From: Siphonodentalium dalli
Taxonomy: Eukaryota; Mollusca; Scaphopoda; Gadilida; Siphonodentaliidae
Assembly (NCBI GenBank): GCA_032622095.1
Contig: CP136068.1
Location: 62,578,025-62,642,024, forward strand
Length of the DNA: 64,000 nucleotides
Direction of reading: 5' to 3'
Shown: piece by piece, positions 1 through 12,400 of the stretch
Numbering within the stretch: the stretch's first letter is position 1
Layout of the letters: each line of letters starts with the position of its first letter
The notes under the pieces: generated by a model
The model's input: the letters and a program-made list of their open reading frames with translations, nothing else
Database searches by the model: none
What the model was told of the DNA's origin: nothing
Made by a program: the position numbers and the translations under genes

Positions 1-3000
1 AGTTGCTGCCTGTCCAATCGTATATGAGTTTCCCCCTGTCCACTCTTTTGAGTTCCCCATTGTCCACTCGTATATGAGTTGCTGCCTGTCCACTATTATA
101 TGAGTTCCAGTCTGTCCACTCTTATATGAGTTCCTCATTTTTCCACTCTTATATGAGTTCCTCATTTTCCACTCTTATATGAGTTCCTCCCAGTCCACTC
201 TTATATGAGTTGCTGCCAGTCCACTATTATATGAGTCCCAGCCTGTCCACTCTTGTGTGAATTCCTGCATGTCCACTCTTATATGAGTTCTTCCCTGTCC
301 ACTCTTATATGAGTTCCTCCCTGTCCACTCTTATATGAGTTCCTCCCTGTCCACTCTTATATGAGTTCCCTGCCTGTCCACTCTTATATGAGTTGCTGCC
401 TGTCCACTCTTATATAAGTTCCTCCCTGTCCACTCTTATATTAGTTCCTCCCTGCCCACTCTTATATTAGTTCCTCCCTGTCCACTCATATATTAGTTTC
501 TCCCTGTCCTCTCTTATATGAGATCCTCCCTGTCCACTCTTATATATATATCTTTATTTCCTCCAATTCAGTTCCTCCCTGTCCACTCTTATGAGCTGCT
601 GACTGTCCACTCTTATATGAGTTCCTCCTTGTCCACTCTTATATGAGTTGCTGCCTGCCACTATTATATGAGTTCATCCATGTCCACTCTTATATGAGTT
701 TCTGTCTGTACACTCTTATATGAGTTCCTCCCTGTCCATTCTTATATGAGTTGCTGAGTGTCCACTCTTATATCAGTTCCTGCCTGTCCAATCTTATATG
801 AGTTGCTGCCTGCCACTATTATATGAGTTCATCCATGTCCACTCTTATATGAGATGCTGTCTGTCCACTCTTATATGAGTTCCTCCCTGTCCACTCTTAT
901 ATGAGTTGGACCTGTATACTCTTATATGAGTTCCTCCCTGTCCACTCTTATATGAGTTCCTGCATGTCCACTCTTATATGAGTCCCAGCCTGTCCACTCT
1001 TATATGAATTCCTGCATGTCCACTCTTATATGAGTTCTTCCCTGTCCACTCTTATATGAGTTCCTCCCTGTCAACTCTTATGAGTTCCTCCCTGTACACT
1101 GTTATATGAGTTCCTGCCTGTCCACTCTTATATGAGTTGCTGCCTGTCCACTCTTAAATGAGTTCCTCCCTGTCCACTCTTATATGAGTTCCTCCCTCTC
1201 CACTCTTATATTAGTTCCTCCCTGTCCACTCTTATATTAGTTCCTCCCTGTACACTCATATATTAATTCCACCCTGTCCTCTCTTATATGAGTTCCTCCC
1301 TGTCCACTCTTATATGAGTTGCTGCCTGTCCACTCGTATATGAGTTTCAGCCTGTCCACTCTTGTGAGTTCCTCCATGTCCACTCTTATGAGTTCCTCCC
1401 TGTCCACTCTTATATGAGTTCCTGTCTGTCCACTCTTATGAGTTCCAGCCTGTCCACTCTTATGAGTTCCAGGCTGTCCACTCTTATATGAGTTCCTCCC
1501 TGTCCACTCTTATATTAGTTCCTCCCTGTCCACTCTTATATTAGTTCCTCCCTGTCCACTCTTATATTAGTTCCTCCATGTACACTCATATATTAGTTCC
1601 TCCCTGTCCCCTCTTATGAGTTCCTCCCTGTCCACTATTATATGAGTTGCTGCCTGTCCACTCGTATATGAGTTCCAGCCTGTCCACTCGTATATGAGTT
1701 CCAGCCTGTCCACTCTTATATGAGTTCCTGCCTGTCCACTCTTATATGAGTTCCTGCCTGTCCACTCTTATATGAGTTGCTGCCTGTCCACTATTATATG
1801 AGTTCCAGTCTGTCCACTCTTATATGAGTTCCTCATTTTCCACTCTTATATGAGTTCCTCCCAGTCCACTCTTGTATGAGTTGCTGCCTGTCCACTATTA
1901 TATGAGTCCCAGCCTGTCCACTCTTATATGAATTCTGCATGTCCACTCTTATATGAGTTCTTCCCTGTCCACTCTTATATGAGTTCCTCCCTGTCCACTC
2001 TTATATGAGTTCCTCCCTGTCCACTCTTATATGAGTTCCTCCCTGTCCACTCTTATGAGTTCCTCCCTGTCCACTCTAATATGAGTTCCTCCCTGTCCAT
2101 CTTATATGAGTTCCTCCCTGTCCACTCTAATATGAGTTCCTCCCTGTCCACTCTAATATGAGTTCCTGCATGTCCACTCGCATATGAGTTCCTCCCTGTT
2201 CACTCTCGTATGAGTTCCTGCATGTTCACTCTTATATGAGTTCCTCTCTGTCCACTCTTATATGAGTTCCTCCCTGTCCACTCTTATATGAGTTCCTCCC
2301 TGTCCACTCTATATGAGTTCCTGCGTGTGCACTCTTATATGAGTTCCTGCGTGTCCACTCTTATATGAGTTGCTCCCTGTCCACTCTTATATGAGTTGCT
2401 CCCTGTCCACTCTTTTATGAGTTGCTCCCTGTCCACTCTTTTATGAGTTGCTCCCTTTCCCCTCTTTTATGAGTTGCTCCCTGTCCACTCTTATATGAGT
2501 TGCTCACTGTCCACTCTTATATGAGATCCTGCCTGTCCACTCTTATATGAGTTCCTCCCTGTCCACTAGTATATGAGTTGCTGCCTGCCACTAGTATATG
2601 AGTTCATCCATGTCCACTCTTATATGAGTTGCTGTCTGTCCACTCTTATATGAGTTCCTCCCTGTCCACTCTTATATGAGTTGCTGCATGTCCACTCTTA
2701 TATGAATTCATCCTTGTCCACTCTTATATTAGTTCCTCCCTGTCCACTCTTATATGAGTTCCTCACAGTCCACTCTTATATGAGTCCCTCATTGTCCACT
2801 CTTATATGAGTTGCTGCCTGTCCACTCGTATATGAGTTCCTCCCTGTCCACTCTTGTGAGTTCCTCATTGTCCACTCGTATATGAGTTGCTGCCTGTCCA
2901 CTATTATATGAGTTCCAGTCTGTCCACTCTTATATGAGTTCCTGCCTGTCCACTCTTATATTAGTTCCTCCATGTCCACTCTTATATGAGTTCCTGCCTG

Positions 3001-3863
3001 TCCATTCTTATATGAGTTCATCTCTGTCCACTTTATATGAGTTGCTCCCTGTCCACTCTTATATGAGTTCCTGCCTGTCCACTCTTATATGAGTTCATCC
3101 CTGTCCACTTTATATGAGTTGCTCCCTGTCCACTCTTATATGAGTTTCTCCATGTCCACTCTCATATGAGTTCCTCCCTGACCACTCTTATATGAGTTCC
3201 TGCCTGTCCACTCTTATATGAGTTCTCCCTGTCTACTTTTATGAGTTCATCCTTGTCCACTCTTATATGAGTTTCCCCTGTCCACTCTTATATGAGTTGC
3301 TCCATGTCCACTCTTATATGAGTTCCTCCATGTCCACCCTTATATGAGTTCCTCCCTGTCCAATCTTATATGAGTTGCTGCCTGCCACTCTTATATGAGT
3401 TCATCCATGTCCACTCTTATATGAGTTCCTCCCTGTCCACTCTTATATGAGTTGCTGCCTGCCACTAGTATATGAGTTCATCCATGTCCACTCTTATATG
3501 AGTTGCTGTCTGTCCACACTTATATGAGTTCGTCCCTGTCCACTCTTATATGAGTTGGACCTGTATACTCTTATATGAGTTCCTCCCTGTCCACTCTTAT
3601 ATGAGTTGCTGACTGTCCACTCTTATATGAGTTGCTGACTGTGCACTCTTATATGAATTCATCCTTGTCCACTCTTATATGAGTTCCTCCCTGTCTACTC
3701 TTATATGACATCCTGCCTGTCCACTCTTATATGAATTCCTCCTTGTCGACTCTTATATGAGTTCATCCCTGTCCACTCTTATATGAGTTCCTCACAGTCC
3801 ACTCTTATATGAGTTCCTCATTGTCCACTCTTATATGGGGCCCTCATTGTCAACTCTTATATG
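1..3863. repeat. Domain A HOR copy 1 (about 3.86 kb)
   Basis: The opening block, with TGTCCAATCG and then TTTCCCCCTG, recurs at 3864. The offset is 3,863 bp at the start, 3,861 bp at the AT-rich monomer (551 and 4412) and at TTGGACCTG (906 and 4767), and 3,783 bp by the rare CCAGGCTG monomer (1471 and 5254). The fall of 78 bp equals three monomers missing from the second copy. The copy also contains CTAATATGAG monomers near 2075-2165 and CTAGTATATG monomers near 2565-2600, which reappear further along domain A. Confidence 0.8.
540..572 (+). repeat. Degenerate AT-rich monomer
   Basis: One monomer is replaced by an expanded TATATATATAT tract followed by TCTTTATTTCCTCCAATTC, after which the canonical GTTCCTCCCTG register resumes. 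The interval between flanking monomer starts is about two monomers long, so it reads as a strongly diverged monomer and not as an inserted element; no target-site duplication is visible. It is the least satellite-like sequence in the window and a useful landmark for domain A. Confidence 0.75.
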
Positions 3864-5790
3864 AGTTGCTGCCTGTCCAATCGTATATGAGTTTCCCCCT
3901 GTCCACTCTTGTGAGTTCCCCGTTGTCCACTCGTATATGAGTTGCTGCCTGTCCACTATTATATGAGTTCCAGTCTGTCCATTCTTATATGAGTTCCTCA
4001 TTTTCCACTCTTATATGAGTTCCTCATTTTCCACTCTTATATGAGTTCCTCCCAGTCCACTCTTATATGAGTTGCTGCCTGTCCACTATTATATGAGTCC
4101 CAGCCTGTCCACTCTTGTGTGAATTCCTGCATGTCCACTCTTATATGAGTTCTTCCCTGTCCACTCTTATATGAGTTCCTCCCTGTCCACTCTTATATGA
4201 GTTCCTCCCTGTCCACTCTTATATGAGTTCCTGCCTGTCCACTCTTATATGAGTTGCTGCCTGTCCACTCTTATATAAGTTCCTCCCTGTCCACTCTTAT
4301 ATTAGTTCCTCCCTGCCCACTCTTATATTAGTCCCTCCCTGTCCACTCATATATTAGTTTCTCCCTGTCCTCTCTTATATGAGATCCTCCCTGTCCACTC
4401 TCATATATATATCTTTATTTCCTCCAATTCAGTTCCTCCCTGTCCACTCTTATGAGCTGCTGACTGTCCACTCTTATATGAGTTCCTCCTTGTCCACTCT
4501 TATATGAGTTGCTGCCTGCCACTATTATATGAGTTCATCCATGTCCACTCTTATATGAGTTTCTGTCTGTACACTCTTATATGAGTTCCTCCCTGTCCAT
4601 TCTTATATGAGTTGCTGAGTGTCCACTCTTATATCAGTTCCTGCCTGTCCAATCTTATATGAGTTGCTGCCTGCCACTATTATATGAGTTCATCCATGTC
4701 CACTCTTATATGAGATGCTGTCTGTCCACTCTTATATGAGTTCGTCCCTGTCCACTCTTATATGAGTTGGACCTGTATACTCTTATATGAGTTCCTCCCT
4801 GTCCACTCTTATATGAGTTCCTGCATGTCCACTCTTATATGAGTCCCAGCCTGTCCACTCTTATATGAATTCCTGCATGTCCACTCTTATATGAGTTCCT
4901 CCCTGTCCACTCTTATGAGTTCCTCCCTGTACACTGTTATATGAGTTCCTGCCTGTCCACTCTTATATGAGTTGCTGCCTGTCCACTCTTAAATGAGTTC
5001 CTCCCTGTCCACTCTTATATGAGTTCCTCCCTGTCCACTCTTATATTAGTTCCTCCCTGTCCACTCTTATATTAGTTCCTCCCTGTCCACTCTTATATGA
5101 GTTGCTGCCTGTCCACTCGTATATGAGTTTCAGCCTGTCCACTCTTATGAGTTCCTCCATGTCCACTCTTATGAGTTCCTCCCTGTCCACTCTTATATGA
5201 GTTCCTGTCTGTCCACTCTTATGAGTTCCAGCCTGTCCACTCTTATGAGTTCCAGGCTGTCCACTCTTATATGAGTTCCTCCCTGTCCACTCTTATATTA
5301 GTTTCTCCCTGTCCACTCTTATATTAGTTCCTCCCTGTCCACTCTTATATTAGTTCCTCCCTGTCCACTCTTATATTAGTTCCTCAATGTCCACTCTTAT
5401 ATTAGTTCCTCCATGTACACTCATATATTAGTTCCTCTCTGTCCCCTCTTATGAGTTCCTCCCTGTCCACTATTATATGAGTTGCTGCCTGTCCACTCGT
5501 ATATGAGTTCCAGCCTGTCCACTCGTATATGAGTTCCAGCCTGTCCACTCTTGTATGAGTTCCTGCCTGTCCACTCTTATGAGTTCCTCCATGTCCACTC
5601 TTATGAGTTCCTCCCTGTCCACTCTTATGAGTTCCTCCCTGTCCACTCTTATATTAGTTCCTCCCTGTCCACTCTTATATTAGTTCCTCCCTGTCCACTC
5701 TTATATTAGTTTCTCCCGGTCCACTCTTATATTAGTTCCTCCATGTACACTCATATATTAGTTCCTCCCTGTCCTCTCGTATGAGTTCCT
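3864..5790. repeat. Domain A HOR copy 2, leading part
   Basis: This segment repeats the start of copy 1 at an offset of 3,861-3,863 bp, falling to 3,783 and then recovering to 3,835 bp near 5461 (matching 1626). It ends with a local repeat: a block that starts CCCTGTCCACTATT at 5461 starts again at 5791, 330 bp later. The sequence downstream of 5791 then pairs with the 3,695-bp repeat rather than with copy 1. Confidence 0.7.
4401..4433 (+). repeat. Second copy of the degenerate AT-rich monomer
   Basis: The same TCTTTATTTCCTCCAATTC sequence as at 551 recurs at 4412, 3,861 bp later. It is preceded by CTCATATATATA rather than CTTATATATATA. Sharing of such an unusual monomer shows that the two 3.86-kb copies descend from one duplication. 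No third copy is seen. Confidence 0.8.
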
Positions 5791-8700
5791 CCCTGTCCAC
5801 TATTATATGAGTTGCTGCCTGTCCACTCGTATATGAGTTCCAGCCTGTCCACTCGTATATGAGTTCCAGCCTGTCCACTCTTATATGAGTTCCTGCCTGT
5901 CCACTCTTATATGAGTTCCTGCCTGTCCACTCTTTTGAGTTCCTCCATGTCCACTCTTATGTGTACCTCCCTGTCCACTCTTATGGGATCCTCCCTGTCC
6001 ACTCTTATATGAGTTCCTGCCTGTCCATTCTTATATGAGTTCCTCCATGTCCACTCTTATATGAGTTCCTGCCTGTCCACTCTTATATGAGTTCATCCCT
6101 GTCCACTTTATATGAGTTACTCCCTGTCCATTCTTTATGAGTTTCTCCCTGTCCACTCAAATATGAGTTCCTGCCTGTCCACTCTTATATGAGTTCCCCC
6201 TTGTCCACTCTTATATGAGTTGCTCCCTGTCCATTCTTTTATGAGTTTCTCCTTGTCCACTCAAATATGAGTTCCTCCCTGACCACTCTTATATGTGTTC
6301 CTGCCTGTCCACTCTTATATGAGTTCCTCCCAGTCCACTCTTATGAGTTCCTCCCTGTCCACTCTTATATGAGTTTCTCCATGTCCACTCTTATATGAGT
6401 TCCTCCCTGACCACTCTTATATGAGTTCCTGCCTGTCCACTCTTATATGAGTTCCCACTGTCTACTCTTATGAGTTCCTCCCTGTCCACTCTTATAGGAG
6501 TTCCCCCTGTCCACTCTTATATGAGTTCCTCCATGTCCACTCTTATATGAGTTCCTCCATGTCCACCCTTATATGAGTTCCTCCCTGTCCAATTTTATAT
6601 GAGTTGCTGCCTGCCACTCTTATATGAGTTCATCCATGTCCACTCTTATATGAGTTGATGTCTGTCCACTCTTATATGAGTTCCTCCCTGTCCACTCTTA
6701 TGAGTTGCTGATTGTCCACTCTTATATGAGTTCCTCCTTGTCCACTATTATATGAGTTGCTGCCTGCCACTATTATATGAGTTCATCCATGTCCACTCTT
6801 ATATGAGTTGCTGTCTGTACACTCTTATATGAGTTCCTCCCTGTCAACTCTTATGAGTTGCTGACTGTCCACTCTTATATCAGTTCCTGCCTGTCCACTC
6901 TTATATGAGTTCCTCCCTGTCCACTCTTATATGAGTTGCTGCCTGCCACTCTTATATCAGTTCCTCCCTGTCCACTCTTATATGAGTTCCTGCCTGTCCA
7001 CTCTTATATGAATTCCTCCTTGTCCAGTATTATATGAGTTCCTCCCTGTCCACTCTTATATGAGTTCCCGCATTGTCCACTCTTATATGAGTTGCTGCCT
7101 GTCCACTATTATATGAGTTCCAGTCTGTCCACTCTTATATGAGTTCCTCATTTTCCACTCTTATATGAGTTCCTCCCAGTCCACTCTTGTATGAGTTGCT
7201 GCCTGTCCACTATTATATGAGTCCCAGCCTGTCCACTCTTATATGAATTCCTGCATGTCCACTCTTATATGAGTTCTTCCCTGTCCACTCTTATATGAGT
7301 TCCTCCCTGTCCACTCTTATATGAGTTCCTCCCTGTCCACTCTTATATGAGTTCCTCCCTGTCCACTCTTATGAGTTCCTCCCTGTCCACTCTAATATGA
7401 GTTCCTCCCTGTCCATCTTATATGAGTTCCTCCCTGTCCACTCTAATATGAGTTCCTCCCTGTCCACTCTAATATGAGTTCCTGCATGTCCACTCGCATA
7501 TGAGTTCCTCCCTGTTCACTCATATATGAGTTCCTGCCTGTCCACTCTTATATGAGTTCCTCTCTGTCCACTCTTATATGAGTTCCTCCCTGTCCACTCT
7601 TATATGAGTTCCTCCCTGTCCACTCTTATATGAGTTCCTGCGTGTGCACTCTTATATGAGTTCCTGCGTGTCCACTCTTATATGGGTTGCTCCCTGTCCA
7701 CTCTTATATGAGTTGCTCCCTGTCCACTCTTTTATGAGTTGCTCCCTGTCCACTCTTTTATGAGTTGCTCCCTGTCCACTCTTATATGAGTTGCTCCCTG
7801 TCCACTCTTATATGAGTTGCTCACTGTCCACTCTTATATGAGTTCCTGCCTGTCCACTCTTATATGAGTTCCTCCCTGTCCACTAGTATATGAGTTGCTG
7901 CCTGCCACTAGTATATGAGTTCATCCATGTCCACTCTTATATGAGTTGCTGTCTGTCCACTCTTATATGAGTTCCTCCCTGTCCACTCTTATATGAGTTG
8001 CTGCATGTCCACTCTTATATGAATTCATCCTTGTCCACTCATATATTAGTTCCTCCCTGTCCACTCTTATATGAGTTCCTCACAGTCCACTCTTATATGA
8101 GTTCCTCATTGTCCACTCTTATATGAGTCCCTCATTGTCCACTCTTATATGAGTTGCTGCCTGTCCACTCGTATATGAGTTCCTCCCTGTCCACTCTTGT
8201 GAGTTCCTCATTGTCCACTCGTATATGAGTTGCTGCCTGTCCAATATTATATGAGTTCCAGTCTGTCCTCTCTTATATGAGTTCCTCATTTTCCACTCTT
8301 ATATGAGTTCCTCATTTTCCACTCTTATATGAGTTCATCCCAGTCCACTCTTATATGAGTTGCTGCCTGTCCACCATTATATGAGTCCCAGCCTGTCCAC
8401 TTTTATATGAGTTCCTGCATGTCCACTCTTATATGAGTTCTTCCCTGTCCACTCTTATATGAGTTCCTCACTGTCCACTCTTATATGAGTTGCTGCCTGT
8501 CCACTCTTATATGAGTTGCTGCCTGTCCACTCTTATGAGTTGCTGCCTGTCCACTCTTATATAATTTCCTCCCTGTCCACTCTTATATTAGTTCCTCCCT
8601 GCCCACTATTATATTAGTTGCTCGCTGTCCTCTCTTATATGAGTTCCTCCCTGTCCATTCTTATAGGAGTTGCTGCCTGTCCACTCTTATGTATGAGTTG

Positions 8701-9485
8701 CTGCCTGTCCACTCTTGTGAGTTGCTGCCTGTCCACTCTTATGAGTTGCTGACTGTCCACTCTAATGAGTTGCTGCCTGTCCACTCTTATGAGTTGCTGC
8801 CTGTCCACTCTTATGAGTTGCTGACTGTCCACTCTTATATCAGTTCCTGCCTGTCCACTCTTAAATGAGTTCATCCATGTTCACTCTTATATGAGTTGCT
8901 GTCTGTACACTCTTATATGAGTTCCTCCCTGTCAACTCTTATGAGTTGCTGACTGTCCACTCTTATATGAGTTCCCCTGTCCACTCTTATATGAGTTCCT
9001 CATTTCCAATCTTATACAAGTTCCTCCCAGTCCACTCTTATATTAGTTCCTCCCTGTCCACTCTTATATTAGTTCCTCCCTGTACACTCATATATTAATT
9101 CCACCCTGTCCTCTCTTATATGAGTTCCTCCCTGTCCACTCTTATATGAGTTGCTGCCTGTCCACTCGTATATGAGTTTCAGCCTGTCCACTCTTATGAG
9201 TTCCTCCATGTCCACTCTTATGTGAGTTCCTGCCTGTCCACTCTTATGAGTTCCAGCCTGTCCACTCTTATGAGTTCCAGCCTGTCCACTCTTATATGAG
9301 TTCCTCCCTGTCCACTCTTATATTAGTTCCTCCCTGTCCACTCTTATATTAGTTTCTCCCTGTCCACTCTAAAATTAGTTCCTCCCTGTCCACTCTTATA
9401 TTAGTTCCTCCCTGTCCACTCTTATATTAGTTCCTCCATGTACACTCATATATTAGTTCCTCCCTGTCCCCTCTTATGAGTTCCT
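5791..9485. repeat. 3,695-bp tandem HOR, first copy
   Basis: Landmarks in this interval recur exactly 3,695 bp later: CCCTGTCCACTATT (5791 and 9486), TTCTTTATGA (6131 and 9826), TCCCGCATTG (7066 and 10761) and CTGCGTGTG (7638 and 11333). It contains CTAGTATATGAG monomers near 7875-7920 that are missing from the next copy, and ends with TATTAG-type monomers related to 1200-1620 at offsets of about 7.83-7.86 kb. No gene is visible. Confidence 0.85.
8635..8874 (-). repeat. Run of 24-bp GCTGCCTG monomers
   Basis: About seven consecutive short monomers of the form GAGTTGCTGCCTG plus TCCACTCTTAT follow one another here; one has CTCTTGTGAG and one has CTCTAATGAG. Because 24 is a multiple of three, the minus-strand frame stays open and reads repeated RVDRQQLI or RVDSQQLI. 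This is a product of the short monomer length. There is no plausible ribosome or transcription context and no family resemblance that I recognise. The run recurs at 11917. Confidence 0.75.
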
Positions 9486-12322
9486 CCCTGTCCACTATTA
9501 TATGAGTTGCTGCCTGTCCACTCGTATATGAGTTCCAGCCTGTCCACTCGTATATGAGTTCCAGCCTGTCCACTCTTATATGAGTTCCTGCCTGTCCACT
9601 CTTATATGAGTTCCTGCCTGTCCACTCTTATGAGTTCCTCCATGTCCACTCTTATGAGTACCTCCCTGTCCACTCTTATGGGATCCTCCCTGTCCACTCT
9701 TATATGAGTTCCTGCCTGTCCATTCTTATATGAGTTCCTCCATGTCCACTCTTATATGAGTTCCTGCCTGTCCACTCTTATATGAGTTCATCCCTGTCCA
9801 CTTTATATGAGTTACTCCCTGTCCATTCTTTATGAGTTTCTCCCTGTCCACTCAAATATGAGTTCCTGCCTGTCCACTCTTATATGAGTTCCCCCTTGTC
9901 CACTCTTATATGAGTTGCTCCCTGTCCATTCTTTTATGAGTTTCTCCTTGTCCACTCAAATATGAGTTCCTCCCTGACCACTCTTATATGTGTTCCTGCC
10001 TGTCCACTCTTATATGAGTTCCTCCCAGTCCACTCTTATGAGTTCCTCCCTGTCCACTCTTATATGAGTTTCTCCATGTCCGCTCTTATATGAGTTCCTC
10101 CCTGACCACTCTTATATGAGTTCCTGCCTGTCCACTCTTATATGATTTCCCCCTGTCTACTCTTATGAGTTCCTCCCTGTCCACTCTTATATGAGTTCCC
10201 CCTGTCCACTCTTATATGAGTTCCTCCATGTCCACTCTTATATGAGTTCCTCCATGTCCACCCTTATATGAGTTCCTCCCTGTCCAATTTTATATGAGTT
10301 ACTGCCTGCCACTCTTATATGAGTTTATCCATGTCCACTCTTATATGAGTTGATGTCTGTCCACTCTTATATGAGTTCCTCCCTGTCCACTCTTATGAGT
10401 TGCTGACTGTCCACTCTTATATGAGTTCCTCCTTGTCCACTATTATATGAGTTGCTGCCTGCCACTATTATATGAGTTCATCCATGTCCACTCTTATATG
10501 AGTTGCTGTCTGTACACTCTTATATGAGTTCCTCCCTGTCAACTCTTATGAGTTGCTGACTGTCCACTCTTATATCAGTTCCTGCCTGTCCAGTCTTATA
10601 TGAGTTCCTCCCTGTCCACTCTTATATGAGTTGCTGCCTGCGAGTCTTATATCAGTTCCTCCCTGTCCACTCTTATATGAGTTCCTGCCTGTCCACTCTT
10701 ATATGAATTCCTCCTTGTCCAGTATTATATGAGTTCCTCCCTGTCCACTCTTATATGAGTTCCCGCATTGTCCACTCTTATATGAGTTGCTGCCTGTCCA
10801 CTATTATATGAGTTCCAGTCTGTCCACTCTTATATGAGTTCCTCATTTTCCACTCTTATATGAGTTCCTCCCAGTCCACTCTTGTATGAGTTGCTGCCTG
10901 TCCACTATTACATGAGTCCCAGCCTGTCCACTCTTATATGAATTCCTGCATGTCCACTCTTATATGAGTTCTTCCCTGTCCACTCTTATATGAGTTCCTC
11001 CCTGTCCACTCGTTTATGAGTTCCTCCCTGTCCACTCTTATATGAGTTCCTCCCTGTCCACTCTTATGAGTTCCTCCCTGTCCACTCTAATATGAGTTCC
11101 TCCCTGTCCATCTTATATGAGTTCCTCCCTGTCCACTCTAATATGAATTCCTCCATGTCCACTCTAATATGAGTTCCTGCATGTCCACTCGCATATGAGT
11201 TCCTCCCTGTTCACTCATATATGAGTTCCTGCCTGTCCACTCTTATATGAGTTCCTCTCTGTCCACTCTTATATGAGTTCCTCCCTGTCCACTCTTATAT
11301 GAGTTCCTCCCTGTCCACTCTTATATGAGTTCCTGCGTGTGCACTCTTATATGGGTTCCTGCGTGTCCACTATTATATGAGTTGCTCCCTGTCCACTCTT
11401 ATATGAGTTGCTCCCTGTCCACTCTTTTATGAGTTGCTCCCTGTCCACTCTTTTATGAGTTGCTCCCTGTCCACTCTTTTATGAGTTGCTCCCTGTCCAC
11501 TCTTATATGAGTTGCTCACTGTCCACTCTTATATGAGTTCCTGCCTGTCCACTCTTATATGAGTTCCTCATTTTCCACTCTTATATGAGTTCTTCATTTT
11601 CCACTCTTATATGAGTTCATCCCAGTCCACTCTTATATGAGTTGCTGCCTGTCCACAATTATATGAGTCCCAGCCTGTCCACTTTTATATGAGTTCCTGC
11701 ATGTCCACTCTTATATGAGTTCTTCCCTGTCCACTCTTATATGAGTTCCTCCCTGTCCACTCTTATATGAGTTGCTGCCTGTCCACTCTTATATGAGTTG
11801 CTGCCTGTCCACTCTTATGAGTTGCTGCCTGTCCACTCTTATATAATTTCCTCCCTGTCCACTCTTATATTAGTTCCTCCCTGCCCACTCTTATATTAGT
11901 TCCTCCCTGTCCTCTCTTATATGAGTTCATCCCTGTCCATTCTTATAGGAGTTGCTGCCTGTCCACTCTTATGTATGAGTTGCTGCCTGTCCACTCTTGT
12001 AAGTTGCTGCCTGTCCACTCTTATGAGTTGCTGACTGTCCACTCTAATGAGTTGCTGCCTGTCCACTCTTATGAGTTGCTGACTGTCCACTCTTATGAGT
12101 TGCTGACTGTCCACTCTTATATCAGTTCCTGCCTGTCCACTCTTATATGAGTTCATCCATGTCCACTCTTATATGAGTTGCTGTCTGTACACTCTTATAT
12201 GAGTTCCTCCCTGTCAACTCTTATGAGTTGCTGACTGTCCACTCTTATATGAGTTCCCCTGTCCACTCTTATATGAGTTCCTCATTTCCAATCTTATACA
12301 AGTTCCTCCCAGTCCACTCTTA
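9486..12322. repeat. 3,695-bp tandem HOR, second copy, with about 413 bp missing
   Basis: The offset to the first copy is 3,695 bp up to at least 11333 and 3,282 bp from 11683 onward (matching 8401), so about 413 bp (close to 16 monomers) is missing near 11.55-11.58 kb. The missing part in the first copy lies about 7870-8290 and holds the CTAGTATATG monomers. Homology continues at 3,282 bp to about 12322 and then stops abruptly where the first copy has TATTAG monomers. Confidence 0.8.
11917..12156 (-). repeat. Second run of 24-bp GCTGCCTG monomers
   Basis: This is the 3,282-bp-distant counterpart of the 8635-8874 run, with the same open minus-strand frame (repeated RVDRQQLI). It differs by a few substitutions, for example CTTGTAAG instead of CTTGTGAG near 11998. 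Preservation of the short monomers in both copies reflects duplication. It is not evidence of coding selection. Confidence 0.7.
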
Positions 12323-12400
12323 TATGAGTTGCTGCCTGTCCACTATTATATGAGTCCCAGCCTGTCCACTCTTATATGAATTCCTGAATGTCCATTCTTA
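12125..12400. repeat. Block duplicated at 13151-13426
   Basis: About 276 bp, including the unusual CTTATACAAG monomer at 12293, recurs 1,026 bp later (13151-13426, CTTATACAAG at 13319). CTTATACAAG is also present at 9011 in domain A. The block straddles the A/B boundary, so the copy at 13.15 kb carries A-type sequence into domain B. This suggests the boundary formed before this duplication. Confidence 0.75.

Larger units (their letters stand above)
1..12322. repeat. Domain A: heterogeneous array with 3.7-3.9 kb HOR
   Basis: This domain has the greatest variety of monomers and the longest HOR periods. Rare variants recur at long spacings: TTGGACCTG at 906 and 4767, CTGCGTGTG at 2321, 7638 and 11333, and TCCCGCATTG at 7066 and 10761. 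CTCATTTTCC here mostly keeps four T (26 bp), whereas later domains have three T (25 bp). Matching copies carry many indels, so this looks like an older or less homogenised part of the array; that age ranking is inference. No genes are visible. Confidence 0.85.

Noticed and set aside
540-572. Transposon insertion at the AT-rich monomer
   Set aside because: It is too short, has no terminal repeats or target-site duplication, and the register fits a decayed monomer.
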